From UBA969 sp041694635 (lineage in GTDB: Bacteria > Planctomycetota > Planctomycetia > Gemmatales > Gemmataceae): a DNA stretch of 64,000 bases. The notes beneath the pieces were generated by a model that did no database searches, was not told where the DNA came from, and saw only the letters and a list, made by a program, of their open reading frames with translations. Position numbers and translations under genes: made by a program. This document shows, in pieces, positions 26,954 through 36,641 of the stretch; position 1 is the stretch's first letter; every line of letters begins with the position of its first letter. The stretch spans positions 124,001-188,000 of the forward strand of contig JBDNHI010000202.1 in assembly GCA_041694635.1 (NCBI GenBank), given 5' to 3'.

Positions 26954-28098
26954 CCCATTGCGAGTTGGTAGATTTCTAGTAAATCTTTTTCTATGACCGG
27001 GCGTGGATTGAATTTCGCTGTCCATTGTTCTTTAGCCTCCTCTGCCAATACTTCAAGTATGCCATGGGAAACTCCGCAATCGTAAAGATTTCTAGGTATT
27101 CCAGCAATTGAAAGAAAATTAGTGATGAAATCAGATAGCATACCACTGGCTTGACTAGGGCTATCCGTAAGATTTCCAATGTCTGCTGCTAGTATTTGAT
27201 ACGAATCCCCAACAAAGGCACTATTAAAGCGTAGTACATGCGGTAATAAGATTCCAATCGCAATTCCGTGGGGAATGCCATAGTGCGCTGTGAGTGGGTT
27301 AGCGCAAGAATGGCAAATGCCAAGCATAGAATTTTCAATCGATAACCCAGCAAAGTGGGCACCAAGTTGCATCGCACCTCTAGCATTAAGGTCCTTGGGC
27401 ATTTTAAGAACCTTGGGGAAGTTCGTAAAAAGCATACCCCAAGCTTGCCTTGCAAAAGTCTGTGAAATAATATTTTTTTTTGTGGTCACATAGGATTCTA
27501 AGGAGTGGGAAATTGCATCGATGCCGGTGGCAGCAGTAACCATAGGGGGCTGAGAAATCGTAAGTTCGGGATCAAGAAAACAAATCTTGAATGCAACTTT
27601 TTTATCTCCACAAGCCATTTTTAAATGCGTGCTAGAGTCGGTGATAAGCGCAAAGGATTGAGCTTCACTACCAGTTCCGGAGGTAGTTGGAATGCCAACA
27701 GAAGGAAGCATTGGTTTTTTGGCAAGGCCAATGCCTTTGAAATCGCTCATTTTTCCGCCGTTGGTCAGCAGAAAATTAATGCCCTTGGCGCAGTCCATAG
27801 AACTCCCGCCACCTAGTGCCACAATAAAATCAATGTTGAATTGTCGTGCAAAATCTCTGCCGCGTTCAACATGAAAGTCTTCTGGGTTTTCTTCGACTTG
27901 GTCAAAAAGAAAAACATTACAGCCTGATTTTTCTAAAAGTGAAAAAATAAGATCGGTATGGCCAGCTTTCTTAAGGCCAGGGTCTGAAACAAGCAAAACC
28001 TGTGTGCCCCCAAGTTCTCTTACTTTATTTCCCACTTCAACAGAACAACCAGGTCCATAAATGACCTGGTTGAGCGGACTAAAATCAAATGGTATCAT
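26950..28098 (-). CDS. Iron-containing (group III) alcohol dehydrogenase
   Basis: A 382-residue NAD(P)-dependent enzyme that interconverts an aldehyde and an alcohol. The nucleotide motif is A-L-G-G-G-S-S-M-D-C-A-K (95-106) and P-T-T-S-G-T-G-S-E follows. All four metal ligands are at the expected positions: D194 and H198 in D-A-I-S-H, H263 in C-H-S-C and H277 in I-P-H-G. The gene starts 1 bp after the aldehyde dehydrogenase stop, so the pair is one transcription unit. Substrate unknown. Confidence 0.92.
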   Translation of the reverse strand: MIPFDFSPLNQVIYGPGCSVEVGNKVRELGGTQVLLVSDPGLKKAGHTDLIFSLLEKSGCNVFLFDQVEENPEDFHVERGRDFARQFNIDFIVALGGGSSMDCAKGINFLLTNGGKMSDFKGIGLAKKPMLPSVGIPTTSGTGSEAQSFALITDSSTHLKMACGDKKVAFKICFLDPELTISQPPMVTAATGIDAISHSLESYVTTKKNIISQTFARQAWGMLFTNFPKVLKMPKDLNARGAMQLGAHFAGLSIENSMLGICHSCANPLTAHYGIPHGIAIGILLPHVLRFNSAFVGDSYQILAADIGNLTDSPSQASGMLSDFITNFLSIAGIPRNLYDCGVSHGILEVLAEEAKEQWTAKFNPRPVIEKDLLEIYQLAMG

Positions 28099-28099
28099 T

Positions 28100-29524
28100 C
28101 TAAAAGTTACTTTGCTGAAAAGCTCTTTGCTTGTAGAGATGCGTGAATAAATTCCCTTCGTGAGGTTGATCCCAAGTAAGCCGATTCGTGGGTATAGGCC
28201 CCAGATTCAGGCGATCAACATGCGTGCTGTTTAGCAAAGCATGAGCAAAATCATCATTCTCGGTAATCGTAGTAGCAACAAGAGTAGGCCCAATTAACTT
28301 TACCATTTCAGCTTGCGGGCATTCTACTACGCTTGCGTACGGAAATAAGAACTCTTTATTTGCTAAAGGGTGATCGTAAGTTTCACAATGAATAATAGCA
28401 GGCAATAACCACGCACAGCGCCCATCTTTAACAAGCCTAGATGAACCACGAATTTTTTCTGAAATATCAGTAGCCCCAGGTGTCTTTAACAAATTATCAA
28501 TCATGCCCGAGATTCTTTCTGGTACATCTGGATTTGCAAAGGCCGCAAGTTCTGCCTCTGGATCATCCCAAGCCCTAGCTTGAATCCTTGCAAGTCTTTC
28601 TGCAAGTCCCTGAGCCACTTCTTTTCCGTGTGATGGTACCCAAACCGCAGAAACATTGATACAAGACCTGCCACCATTTGCAGCAATCGACTCAGCAATT
28701 AAGTCAATAAACTCAGGCCAGTGAGCAATTTTATCTTCACCAATCAAAACTTTGCTGAATCCCGGGCCATGCAATTCAACACGATGATCATTTTTATACG
28801 GGTCAGTGGTTGTGCCATCTCCAAAAAGCATACTTCTGCCACAGCCACGAAGTATTTCTGCAGAACCACTGTGGTCGGTAGGGCAAAAGTTTAAAGCAGC
28901 AGGAGGGATTCCTGCTTTTAAATAAGCTTGAATAACGCGGAAAGGTGTCCAAGGTTCTTCCCGGCCTGGCTTTAGAATTAAAGGAATTTTTAATGCTGGA
29001 GTGGGTGCCCACAGTGAATGAACGCCAGGTGAATTACTTGGCAGAATCGCACCAAATGAGCTGCAGGTAGGAACAAAACATAAAGTCCTACCATCCTGGG
29101 TTCCATGGCCTTTGTCCAAAATTGACATATCTAAACCACGAGTTAAACCCGCAATAATAACATCAATGTTCCTTAACACATACTCAACTTTACCCGCATT
29201 TCTTTTGCAGAAAACCATTGGAGATCCAGTGGTCGAAGATAAGTTACGAATATAGTCATCAAAACTTTGCATTTGGTCACCGCAAGGTAGAGATTCGGTA
29301 GCAAAAATGCGCCCGGCTTCCTTAACCATGTGTGTGAGTGTACTCATAGGAATAGCTTGGAGCTCATTTCGGGCCTCTTCCATCTTTGAAATATCCCTAA
29401 CAATCTGGCTTCCGTTGACTTGGCTAACTTCGGCCATAGTTGCCCCAGTAGCATGGTGAATAAGCTGGGTTTTGTTCAGACTGGTGTAAGGTTTCCCTAA
29501 TCGTAAAGCAGGAATATTAATCAT
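28100..29524 (-). CDS. Aldehyde dehydrogenase-superfamily protein
   Basis: A 474-residue NAD(P)-dependent ALDH-fold enzyme. The catalytic Cys is C288 in G-G-R-S-C-I-N, the cofactor Lys is K185 in L-I-L-K-P-G and the general-base Glu is E250 in V-E-L-H-G-P-G. The Glu favours aldehyde oxidation to acid, but acyl reduction cannot be excluded from sequence. The first 90 residues are unlike standard ALDHs. AAGGGG precedes the ATG. It lies between a LuxE-like acyl-activating gene and an alcohol dehydrogenase gene, so an acid/aldehyde/alcohol pathway is inferred. Confidence 0.88.
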   Translation of the reverse strand: MINIPALRLGKPYTSLNKTQLIHHATGATMAEVSQVNGSQIVRDISKMEEARNELQAIPMSTLTHMVKEAGRIFATESLPCGDQMQSFDDYIRNLSSTTGSPMVFCKRNAGKVEYVLRNIDVIIAGLTRGLDMSILDKGHGTQDGRTLCFVPTCSSFGAILPSNSPGVHSLWAPTPALKIPLILKPGREEPWTPFRVIQAYLKAGIPPAALNFCPTDHSGSAEILRGCGRSMLFGDGTTTDPYKNDHRVELHGPGFSKVLIGEDKIAHWPEFIDLIAESIAANGGRSCINVSAVWVPSHGKEVAQGLAERLARIQARAWDDPEAELAAFANPDVPERISGMIDNLLKTPGATDISEKIRGSSRLVKDGRCAWLLPAIIHCETYDHPLANKEFLFPYASVVECPQAEMVKLIGPTLVATTITENDDFAHALLNSTHVDRLNLGPIPTNRLTWDQPHEGNLFTHLYKQRAFQQSNF

Positions 29525-29567
29525 TTATAAAGCCCCTTAAAATCCTTATGAAATAAGCACTAAAATA

Positions 29568-30725
29568 CTAATAGACACCAACCACGGTAGTAGCAGCAAA
29601 TTCGCTAAAAGTTCGAACTCCGCTTACACCGTCCCATGGATAAGTTTCAAAAGGTGGTTCCAGTTCACCCTCATCTCGCTCGGGGAACCTTGGGACAAAG
29701 AATTCTTTGGTAAGAGTGGTAAGTAAGACTCTACCTGTTTCGCCATAGCCTACAGACTTATCGAAATTTTTGGGATCAACTACTTGGATGGCAGCTCTGG
29801 GCTGAGGTGCGTAGTAAGATATTTTAAAACCATCCTCGGGAGAAATAGGTTTTGAGCAAGCCAAACCCATAAGTGTATTACCATAAGTGGGAGTCATATA
29901 AACATCGCCATTATCAAGCATTTCTTCATAAGCTTCGCGAGTGAATTGGGGGGTAAACTCGGTACCGCCAGAGAAAATACCTGTAATGCCCGCAGCCTTA
30001 ATAGATTTTAACCCGCCTGAAGGAACTTTTTTTCCAAGCTGCCTAAATTTGTCTTCAAGCTTTCCAGTTCGCAAAGCTTCATCAAGAGAAGCAAGAAGTT
30101 TAGGTGTTGTAAACATACATTTTATATCATGGCCGCCCGCAAGAATGGTAAGAGCTTGATCCATGCAATGCTCTTTGTAGAGATTGACCATAGCGATTTC
30201 ACGCATCTTAATAAGTTTTACAACCCACCTAGGGTCAAGATCAATACAGAATGAAATACCACCTCTATGTTGAGCAAGGTGTTCAATTGCCAACCTTAAC
30301 CGGCGAGGTCCAGAAGGCCCAAGCATAAGCCAATTGCTGCCTTTGGGGAAGTATTTGTCTGGAAGGGTTTCCGACATCATCTCGTAATCAATACGAAAAT
30401 CATCAATAACGATTCGAGATTTAGGCAAACCAGTGGTGCCTCCCGTTTCAAAAACATAAGTAGGCTTCCCAGCACAACCTTTTGGAATCCAGCGGTTTAA
30501 TGGTCCTCCACGCAGCCATTCATCTTCAAAAGTTCCAAATAAACGGAGGTCTTCAAATGTATGAACATCTTTAAGAGGATTAAACTTATATTCTTTGGCT
30601 TTTTCCAACCAAAAAGGAGTCCCCGTCTCAGGGCTGAAATGCCACTTTACAATCTCTCTAACCTGTGTATCAAGAATGACTTTAGCTTCTTTAACACGAA
30701 CATCTAATGAATTAATGTCTGCCAC
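29568..30725 (-). CDS. LuxE/PaaK-type acyl-activating (adenylate-forming) enzyme
   Basis: A 385-residue protein with the adenylate-forming P-loop T-G-G-T-T-G-L-P-K-S-R (94-104) and the later adenylate-binding segment T-P-T-Y-G-N-T-L. It is short and has only a vestigial C-terminal subdomain, as in LuxE acyl-protein synthetases. The GTG start has GGGGGAA upstream. It probably activates a carboxylic acid as acyl-AMP. Whether the acyl group then goes to CoA, a carrier or a cysteine of the enzyme is not visible. It lies 43 bp upstream of the aldehyde dehydrogenase gene. Confidence 0.78.
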   Translation of the reverse strand: MADINSLDVRVKEAKVILDTQVREIVKWHFSPETGTPFWLEKAKEYKFNPLKDVHTFEDLRLFGTFEDEWLRGGPLNRWIPKGCAGKPTYVFETGGTTGLPKSRIVIDDFRIDYEMMSETLPDKYFPKGSNWLMLGPSGPRRLRLAIEHLAQHRGGISFCIDLDPRWVVKLIKMREIAMVNLYKEHCMDQALTILAGGHDIKCMFTTPKLLASLDEALRTGKLEDKFRQLGKKVPSGGLKSIKAAGITGIFSGGTEFTPQFTREAYEEMLDNGDVYMTPTYGNTLMGLACSKPISPEDGFKISYYAPQPRAAIQVVDPKNFDKSVGYGETGRVLLTTLTKEFFVPRFPERDEGELEPPFETYPWDGVSGVRTFSEFAATTVVGVY

Positions 30726-30749
30726 AATCAGTTCCCCCGTGTTTAAAAT

Positions 30750-32255
30750 TTACTTACCTTGAATAGCAAAAAGAGTCGTACCAGTGTTTACATACAAACA
30801 ACCATTAGTAGCCATAAGAGGCCCCTTAATAGGTTGCTCCATTTCAATTTTAGTAGGATCTGCTTTGGTTTTTCCAAAAGAAAAAACATAAATATCACCA
30901 CTATCAGTTCCAATAAAGATTTTTCCGTCAACATAATAGGGAGAAGCCCAAGTGCCATCACGAAGGTCGTGATCCCAGAATTTTTTACCCGTCTTGGCAT
31001 CAAGACAATGTAAATAGCCATCCAATTCCGCAATATAAATAATGCCATCAAAAATAGCAGGGGTGCTAAGGGTTCTGCCAAAAACGATTTCCCTGCCCTG
31101 CTCTGGCTTCGGAATAACCTTGCCACCGTAATGCCATACTAACCCAGAATTTTTATTGATTTCAGCGTTAGGGTCAAACTTTTCGTCTCTAGGGCTAAGG
31201 TCTTTTTCAGGATTACCAGGAACCTTGGTAGCATCAATGCACCAGAAATGTCCCTCCCCTGGTCCATCATCAGGGTTATTTCCCGTTCCAACATAAACCT
31301 TTCCCTCAACAATCACGGGGGTAGCCATAATGTAACTTTTATTTCCTCTGCCGCCCGGTTTAAATTCTGTACCTTTAGGGTTACAATCAAACTTCCAAAG
31401 GAGGTTACCAGTAACAGGTTCAAAGGCGTAAACCCATCCATCACCGCCGGGGAAAATTACCTGACTTTTTCCATTTAAACTAAATCCAGAGGGGTTAGAC
31501 CATTGCCCTTCCATAATATTTTTACCCGGGAGATTACTTTTCCAAGCAAGCTTCCCAGTTTTTTTATCTACTGCTATAAAGCTAGGCGCATCAGGGGCAG
31601 GAAGTTTATGCTGGTTGGGGTCAACTCCATTTGCTGTCACCACAAAAACAAGATCTCCCATAACCAAGGGGGAACCGATAGCTAGAAAGCAAGGGAAAAC
31701 CCCAAGGTCTTTAACCATATCAATTTTCCAAAGTATATCAGGCTGAGATTTTCCAGAGGGAAGTTCGGTCGATGCACAAACAAGTTCTGCACGATTACTA
31801 ACATAAAAGATTTTCTTCTGGTCGTAAGCAGGGTAAGAGCCAATACCTTGTTTAGGCCAGTCATTAAGTTCAGGCTCTTCAAGTTTATCGTGAGTAATTT
31901 GCCAAAGGAAGCTACCATCGGCTTCGTTAAAGCACATAATAACGCCAAGATCGCCCTTAAGTTTAGGGTCTCGGGGGCGCTCATTGTTAGTGCCAACAAA
32001 GATTTTGCCATCACCTATGGTAGGTCCCCCGTAAGAAACTGTGCCCAATTCTGCAGCCCATTTAATATTTTTACGAGCGTCTTTTTTTACACCCCAAGAA
32101 GCAGGAACATTTTTCTCGGTTGGGTTGGCTTGATTTCGCTCAACGGTACCCCCAAGCATAGGCCAATCTTTAATTGGCTCTACAGGAGGTAGAAAACCAA
32201 ACACATTCGAAATACCAACAACAAGCATTCCAAGGAAAAGGCTTGAACGATTCAT
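30750..32255 (-). CDS. Secreted PQQ-like beta-propeller protein (C)
   Basis: A 501-residue propeller with a signal peptide and D-W-P-M-L-G-G-T-V-E-R-N as the mature start. Blade motifs include G-K-L-A-W-K-S, G-N-L-L-W-K-F and G-K-K-F-W-D-H. It is a close tandem paralogue of the next gene upstream (D): both share D-W-P-K/R-x-G-I, G-P-G-E/D-K-G-x-G-H-x-W-C-I-D and N-P-E-K-D-L-S-P. The start is set at the ATG at 32255, ahead of the signal peptide; upstream in-frame starts add 34 non-matching residues. It ends 25 bp before the LuxE-like gene. Confidence 0.85.
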   Translation of the reverse strand: MNRSSLFLGMLVVGISNVFGFLPPVEPIKDWPMLGGTVERNQANPTEKNVPASWGVKKDARKNIKWAAELGTVSYGGPTIGDGKIFVGTNNERPRDPKLKGDLGVIMCFNEADGSFLWQITHDKLEEPELNDWPKQGIGSYPAYDQKKIFYVSNRAELVCASTELPSGKSQPDILWKIDMVKDLGVFPCFLAIGSPLVMGDLVFVVTANGVDPNQHKLPAPDAPSFIAVDKKTGKLAWKSNLPGKNIMEGQWSNPSGFSLNGKSQVIFPGGDGWVYAFEPVTGNLLWKFDCNPKGTEFKPGGRGNKSYIMATPVIVEGKVYVGTGNNPDDGPGEGHFWCIDATKVPGNPEKDLSPRDEKFDPNAEINKNSGLVWHYGGKVIPKPEQGREIVFGRTLSTPAIFDGIIYIAELDGYLHCLDAKTGKKFWDHDLRDGTWASPYYVDGKIFIGTDSGDIYVFSFGKTKADPTKIEMEQPIKGPLMATNGCLYVNTGTTLFAIQGK

Positions 32256-32295
32256 CGTATTTTCTCGCAAAAGTTGAAAGCTTTGAGGTGGGAAG

Positions 32296-33972
32296 TTAGT
32301 TCTTGGTAATTGCATAAAGTCTGCAAGGGTTTTCAGTAATGAGAAAAATCGTACCATTTACCGCAACTGGCGTAGCCCTTATCTTTCCCTTCATCTCAAC
32401 AGATTTAATCAGCTTCTTTTCCTTGGAAGCTGCAAAAATCAACATATTACCGTTTTCATTACCAATGTACACTTTACCATCGACGATGTAGGTGGAACTC
32501 CAAGTGTCCGCTTCCATATCGTGCTGCCATAATTTCTTGCCAGTCTTTGCATCTAAACAATGCACAAACCCATCGTATTCTGCGGTGAAAAGTAAACTAT
32601 CGTGCACAGCAACAGTACTCATGGTCCTACCAAAATAGTAATTTCGATCATAATCCTGATCTGCAGCACCACCATAATGCCAGATAAGGCCCGAAGCTTT
32701 ATTTACAGGATCTGCTGGGTTAAAATTATCTGCAACAGGAGATAAATCTTTTTCGGGATTTGCAGGAACCTTGGTGATATCAATACACCAAAGATGGCCA
32801 ACGCCTTTATCGTGTTCGGGGTCTTGGCCAACACCAATATAAAGCTTGTTATCATAAACAACGGGTGTGGAAACAAAGTCATTACGAGTACCCTTACCAC
32901 CTAGTTCGTAAATTGATTTTTTAGGATTGCAGTCAAACTTCCAAAGAAGTTCGCCACTATCTGGCTTGAAGGCATAAATCCAGCCATCCCCACCAGGAAA
33001 GATGATCATAGGTTTGCCGTTAGGTTCAGCATAAACAGGGTTAGACCACTGCCCGTGCATTAGTAATTTTCCCTGATTGATAAGGTTCTTGATTTCGACT
33101 TTATCGCCATTCTTTTTCGCTTCAACTAAGCTTCTCGAAGGAAGATTGTTTGACCATAAAACCTTGCCATTTTTCTTGTCGATAGCCAAAAAACTAGGTG
33201 CTTCTGGTTGGGGAACATTGATGTGCCCTTCATCCACTCCATTAGAAGTAATAATAAAAAGAATATCTCCGACAATCAAAGGGGAACAGGTAGCAAGGTT
33301 ATGAGGAAAAACATTAAGCTCTTTAATCATATCAAGACGCCAAATGACATCAGCATCTTTTTTTGAAGTGTATTTTTCGTCAGTAACACCATCATTTTTG
33401 CCATCGGCTAAACCTTCGGTATCAGCACAAATGACCTCGCAGCGGTTGCTAACATAATAAAGCCTATTACCTTCAACAACCGGGCTAGAGCAAATACCTT
33501 CTCTGGGCCAGTCATTAACACGGCCCGCAGGTAGTTTATCGTGAACAGATTGCCAAATAAGATCACCAGTTTTTTCATCAAAGCACATCATTATGCCTTT
33601 ATCTTCCTTAATTGCGGGATCGCGAGGGGAGTCGTTATTGGTGCCAATATAAATTTTACCACGGTAAATGATAGGCCCACCATAGGCTTTGGAGCCAAGG
33701 TCAATCACCCATTTAATATTTTTCTTTTTACCTTCCTCGTTGCTCCAAATGTCGGGTAGATCTTTTTCAACAAGATTAACAAGGTTTCGATTGACCGTGC
33801 CCCCAAAAAGGGCCCAATCTTTAGCTGTACTAGTAAGGGCCGGAATTTCCTTGATAGCAACTGCTTCAAGGTTAGAACTTGTATAAAAGTATTGAGAGGC
33901 AGCACCTGTCAAGATCGCTGCCGTAATACCTAAGATAAAAATTCGCTTAACCGTCTTGTTTTTACTAACCAT
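32296..33972 (-). CDS. Membrane-anchored or secreted PQQ-like beta-propeller protein (D)
   Basis: A 558-residue propeller with an N-terminal hydrophobic segment (about 10-30) that has no clear cleavage site, so it may stay anchored. The first propeller motif is D-W-A-L-F-G-G-T-V-N-R-N. It shares long stretches with protein C but has extra insertions in two loops rich in Asp and Lys. AGGAAA precedes the ATG. It lies 40 bp upstream of C and 47 bp downstream of E on the same strand. Function unknown. Confidence 0.85.
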   Translation of the reverse strand: MVSKNKTVKRIFILGITAAILTGAASQYFYTSSNLEAVAIKEIPALTSTAKDWALFGGTVNRNLVNLVEKDLPDIWSNEEGKKKNIKWVIDLGSKAYGGPIIYRGKIYIGTNNDSPRDPAIKEDKGIMMCFDEKTGDLIWQSVHDKLPAGRVNDWPREGICSSPVVEGNRLYYVSNRCEVICADTEGLADGKNDGVTDEKYTSKKDADVIWRLDMIKELNVFPHNLATCSPLIVGDILFIITSNGVDEGHINVPQPEAPSFLAIDKKNGKVLWSNNLPSRSLVEAKKNGDKVEIKNLINQGKLLMHGQWSNPVYAEPNGKPMIIFPGGDGWIYAFKPDSGELLWKFDCNPKKSIYELGGKGTRNDFVSTPVVYDNKLYIGVGQDPEHDKGVGHLWCIDITKVPANPEKDLSPVADNFNPADPVNKASGLIWHYGGAADQDYDRNYYFGRTMSTVAVHDSLLFTAEYDGFVHCLDAKTGKKLWQHDMEADTWSSTYIVDGKVYIGNENGNMLIFAASKEKKLIKSVEMKGKIRATPVAVNGTIFLITENPCRLYAITKN

Positions 33973-34019
33973 TTTTTTTTCCTGTCAAGTTACTAATTAA
34001 AAAACTAATACCGTTTGAA

Positions 34020-36533
34020 TTACTTTTTGTTTGGAGTGACCTTAACATTATCATAAAAAATATCAGTACCTGGTTGGTTTTCAAGAATACCAGCAGCATA
34101 GCCATAGATACCAGCACTACCTTCAAGGTTTGCTGTAGGGTCGTTAAATTCAACAGTCCATTCTTTTGGTTCTTCTTTGTCTCGAGGCCATATTTTCCCT
34201 TTAATTATGCCCTCGGTTCCCGAAGTTTTTTCAAAGGAAAACTTCATTGTATACCAGATATTGGGTTCCCAAGGATAAGAAATTGTCTTATCCACCCTTG
34301 GTAATGCATCCCAAGAAACAAGCCTTAATGACTTTGTTTTTCCAGTTAAAATGAATGTATATCGATTAGCAACAACCCCCATATCGGGAAGATCATCGCG
34401 TACTTTGGTGCCCATCATGTCTGCTTGAATAGTGTATTCTGTAAGGCTTGGCATAGTGATGAATGCATTTGCCCTAGCCACTAAAGGGCTTGGGTTAACA
34501 GCCAGTTTCTTTAAAATCATTTTCCCATCAACAGATACCATTTCAAACTTACCTTGGCAGTTAACCCACCCGCCCGGAGTTCGCTTTAACGGGATGTTGG
34601 CAAAGTTCGGTGCATATGGAAGAACAGGCGCAACCCTAACCCTAGTTTCAGCAGTCAACTTTCCTGCTTTTGCCACTACTCTGCCAAACTGTGCTGGAGG
34701 AACTTTGTTTATTTCAAGTTCTGTGCTGGTACCTTTTTCAGATGAAAGTTTGCCTTGTAATAGTGGAGGTGGGGTTGGTGCAGGGGAACCGGGAGGTGCA
34801 GGTGCAGTTGGTGGTAAGCCCTCTGGCGGTCTAAATCCAGCAAGCGACCACTCGACTTCCACAGGTCCGATTTTGTTACCGTTCGCATCGTATGCAAAGG
34901 CCGCAAGGGATTGCTTTTCTAAAGGATTTAAAACAAAGTCAGCAGGGATAATTTGCAAATGGAAAGGTTCTCCTAAGGCAACCACTTTGCTTTCGGCCTT
35001 TATTTCTGGTGCAGAAGGCTTCCAATCAGGTTTTCCAATGCAATATAGATCCTCGCTGGTCATAAAGATAATCTTGCCATTAATAATTGCAGGGCTGCCA
35101 TTGATTTCGATATCTTCACCAGCTTTGCCGTCTTCACCAGGTTTACCCTTAAAAAGTTGAGCGTGGAGTCGTTTGCAACCATCTTTTGAAGGTTGTAGGA
35201 TGTGAAATTTGGAATTAACTTCAGCAATGTAAATTTTGCCATCTGCAAATACGGGTGAGCCTTTAGTATTTCGCCCGTACTGGAATTTCCAAAGTTCCTT
35301 CCCAGAAGAAGCTTCCAAAGCATGAAGGGAACCCACTTCACCACACATATAAAGAATGCCATCGTTAAGAACCGGGGAGGCAAATTTCGCTTTGATTCCA
35401 TCAATTTGCCAAATTACTTTTGGTTCTCCATTTGTAACTTGGGAGGCGTCTAGGCAAAGAACTCTGCCTTGGGTGTTTGCACCAATATTTTCTTCGCCCT
35501 GCCCAATGTAAACGAAGTTATCTTGAACAACTGGCGAACAATTGATAGACCCGCTACCGAAAACATGGCTCCAAACTTTTTCGCCAGTATTTACTTTAAA
35601 CGCATGCACTCCTCCGTCACCACCACCGCTTATAAGTAATCTTTGCCCATTAATGTTGGCTACAACGGGATAAGAATAGTAAGTGTCCTTAATGGGATTT
35701 CCCGTGGAATTCCACCATTGAATTATCCCGGTTTTTTTATTGAACGCAACAAATCGGTTTCGCCCCATTCCTTGATCGCCCCAACTGGCATTGATCATAC
35801 CAATAATAAGAAGATCGCCATCAACTATCGGGCTTGTAACGCGCCCCCCATACCCTGTGATTCTGCCGTACTCTTCTGTCAATGATTTCGACCAAAGAAC
35901 TTTGCCATCCTTATCAAAGCAGAAAAGTAAACCTTGTGTACCATGAGCATAAACATTGCCAGTTTCAGGGTCGCCGGCCATATTAGTCCATCCGAGGCGA
36001 ACACTGACAATATCAGTGTGGAAAACATTAAATTTATATTCCCAAAGAAGCTTCCCATCTTTTAAGGAAAAGCACATAACCCTTTCTTGTTCAGAAATAC
36101 CTTTACCAACTTTATTGATCAGATAAACACGATCATTTTGAACAATAGGTGTAGTGCGACCACCAAAAGGAGTTTTCCAAATCAAGTTGTTGTCTGCAGT
36201 CTCTGGGTTAGGAGACCATTTTTCGGGAAGGTTTTTTTCAAGAGAAACCCCATTCTGATTTGGGCCACGCCAGTGACTCCATTGATAATCACCTTTGGTT
36301 GCCTTAGTATCTTCTACCGATTTGATTGGTTCATTTAAGTTTTTGTCACCCGTTGGTTTTACTTCGGGCTTTGCCGATTCATTATGAGATTTGATTGTCG
36401 TTGCTTTTACTTCGGGAGTTTGGCCCTTTGGAACAACAATTTTTTTATCTTCAACCCGAGAGCATCCTGCAAATACAGAAATAAATGCAGGAGTAAAGAA
36501 AAGCGCCAGAACAAAAATCGCTATGTTTTTCAT
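34020..36533 (-). CDS. Large PQQ-like propeller lipoprotein with a C-terminal concanavalin-like domain (E)
   Basis: An 837-residue protein. The N-terminal signal ends in V-F-A-G-C, a plausible lipobox. A charged linker leads to a propeller starting Q-W-S-H-W-R-G-P-N-Q-N-G (about 90-490). A proline-rich Ig-like stretch with P-P-T-A-P-A-P-P-G-S-P follows, then a C-terminal jelly-roll-like domain (about 640-835) ending Y-D-N-V-K-V-T, similar to DUF1080/LamG folds that bind sugars. The start is the ATG at 36533. An ATG at 36563 would add ten residues before the signal. Confidence 0.82.
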   Translation of the reverse strand: MKNIAIFVLALFFTPAFISVFAGCSRVEDKKIVVPKGQTPEVKATTIKSHNESAKPEVKPTGDKNLNEPIKSVEDTKATKGDYQWSHWRGPNQNGVSLEKNLPEKWSPNPETADNNLIWKTPFGGRTTPIVQNDRVYLINKVGKGISEQERVMCFSLKDGKLLWEYKFNVFHTDIVSVRLGWTNMAGDPETGNVYAHGTQGLLFCFDKDGKVLWSKSLTEEYGRITGYGGRVTSPIVDGDLLIIGMINASWGDQGMGRNRFVAFNKKTGIIQWWNSTGNPIKDTYYSYPVVANINGQRLLISGGGDGGVHAFKVNTGEKVWSHVFGSGSINCSPVVQDNFVYIGQGEENIGANTQGRVLCLDASQVTNGEPKVIWQIDGIKAKFASPVLNDGILYMCGEVGSLHALEASSGKELWKFQYGRNTKGSPVFADGKIYIAEVNSKFHILQPSKDGCKRLHAQLFKGKPGEDGKAGEDIEINGSPAIINGKIIFMTSEDLYCIGKPDWKPSAPEIKAESKVVALGEPFHLQIIPADFVLNPLEKQSLAAFAYDANGNKIGPVEVEWSLAGFRPPEGLPPTAPAPPGSPAPTPPPLLQGKLSSEKGTSTELEINKVPPAQFGRVVAKAGKLTAETRVRVAPVLPYAPNFANIPLKRTPGGWVNCQGKFEMVSVDGKMILKKLAVNPSPLVARANAFITMPSLTEYTIQADMMGTKVRDDLPDMGVVANRYTFILTGKTKSLRLVSWDALPRVDKTISYPWEPNIWYTMKFSFEKTSGTEGIIKGKIWPRDKEEPKEWTVEFNDPTANLEGSAGIYGYAAGILENQPGTDIFYDNVKVTPNKK

Positions 36534-36641
36534 ATCTACTCTCTTATTAAACAACATTCGCATTGAATGAAACTAACTGGTGGGAAATCCTGTATATATT
36601 GTTTTAACAAAAAACAATTTAAAATACACCCTTGTAGTTGA

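Noticed and set aside
34432..35160. A 242-codon open frame antisense to propeller E
   Set aside because: It lies wholly inside the propeller gene, its content mirrors the proline-rich linker, and it has no family match.
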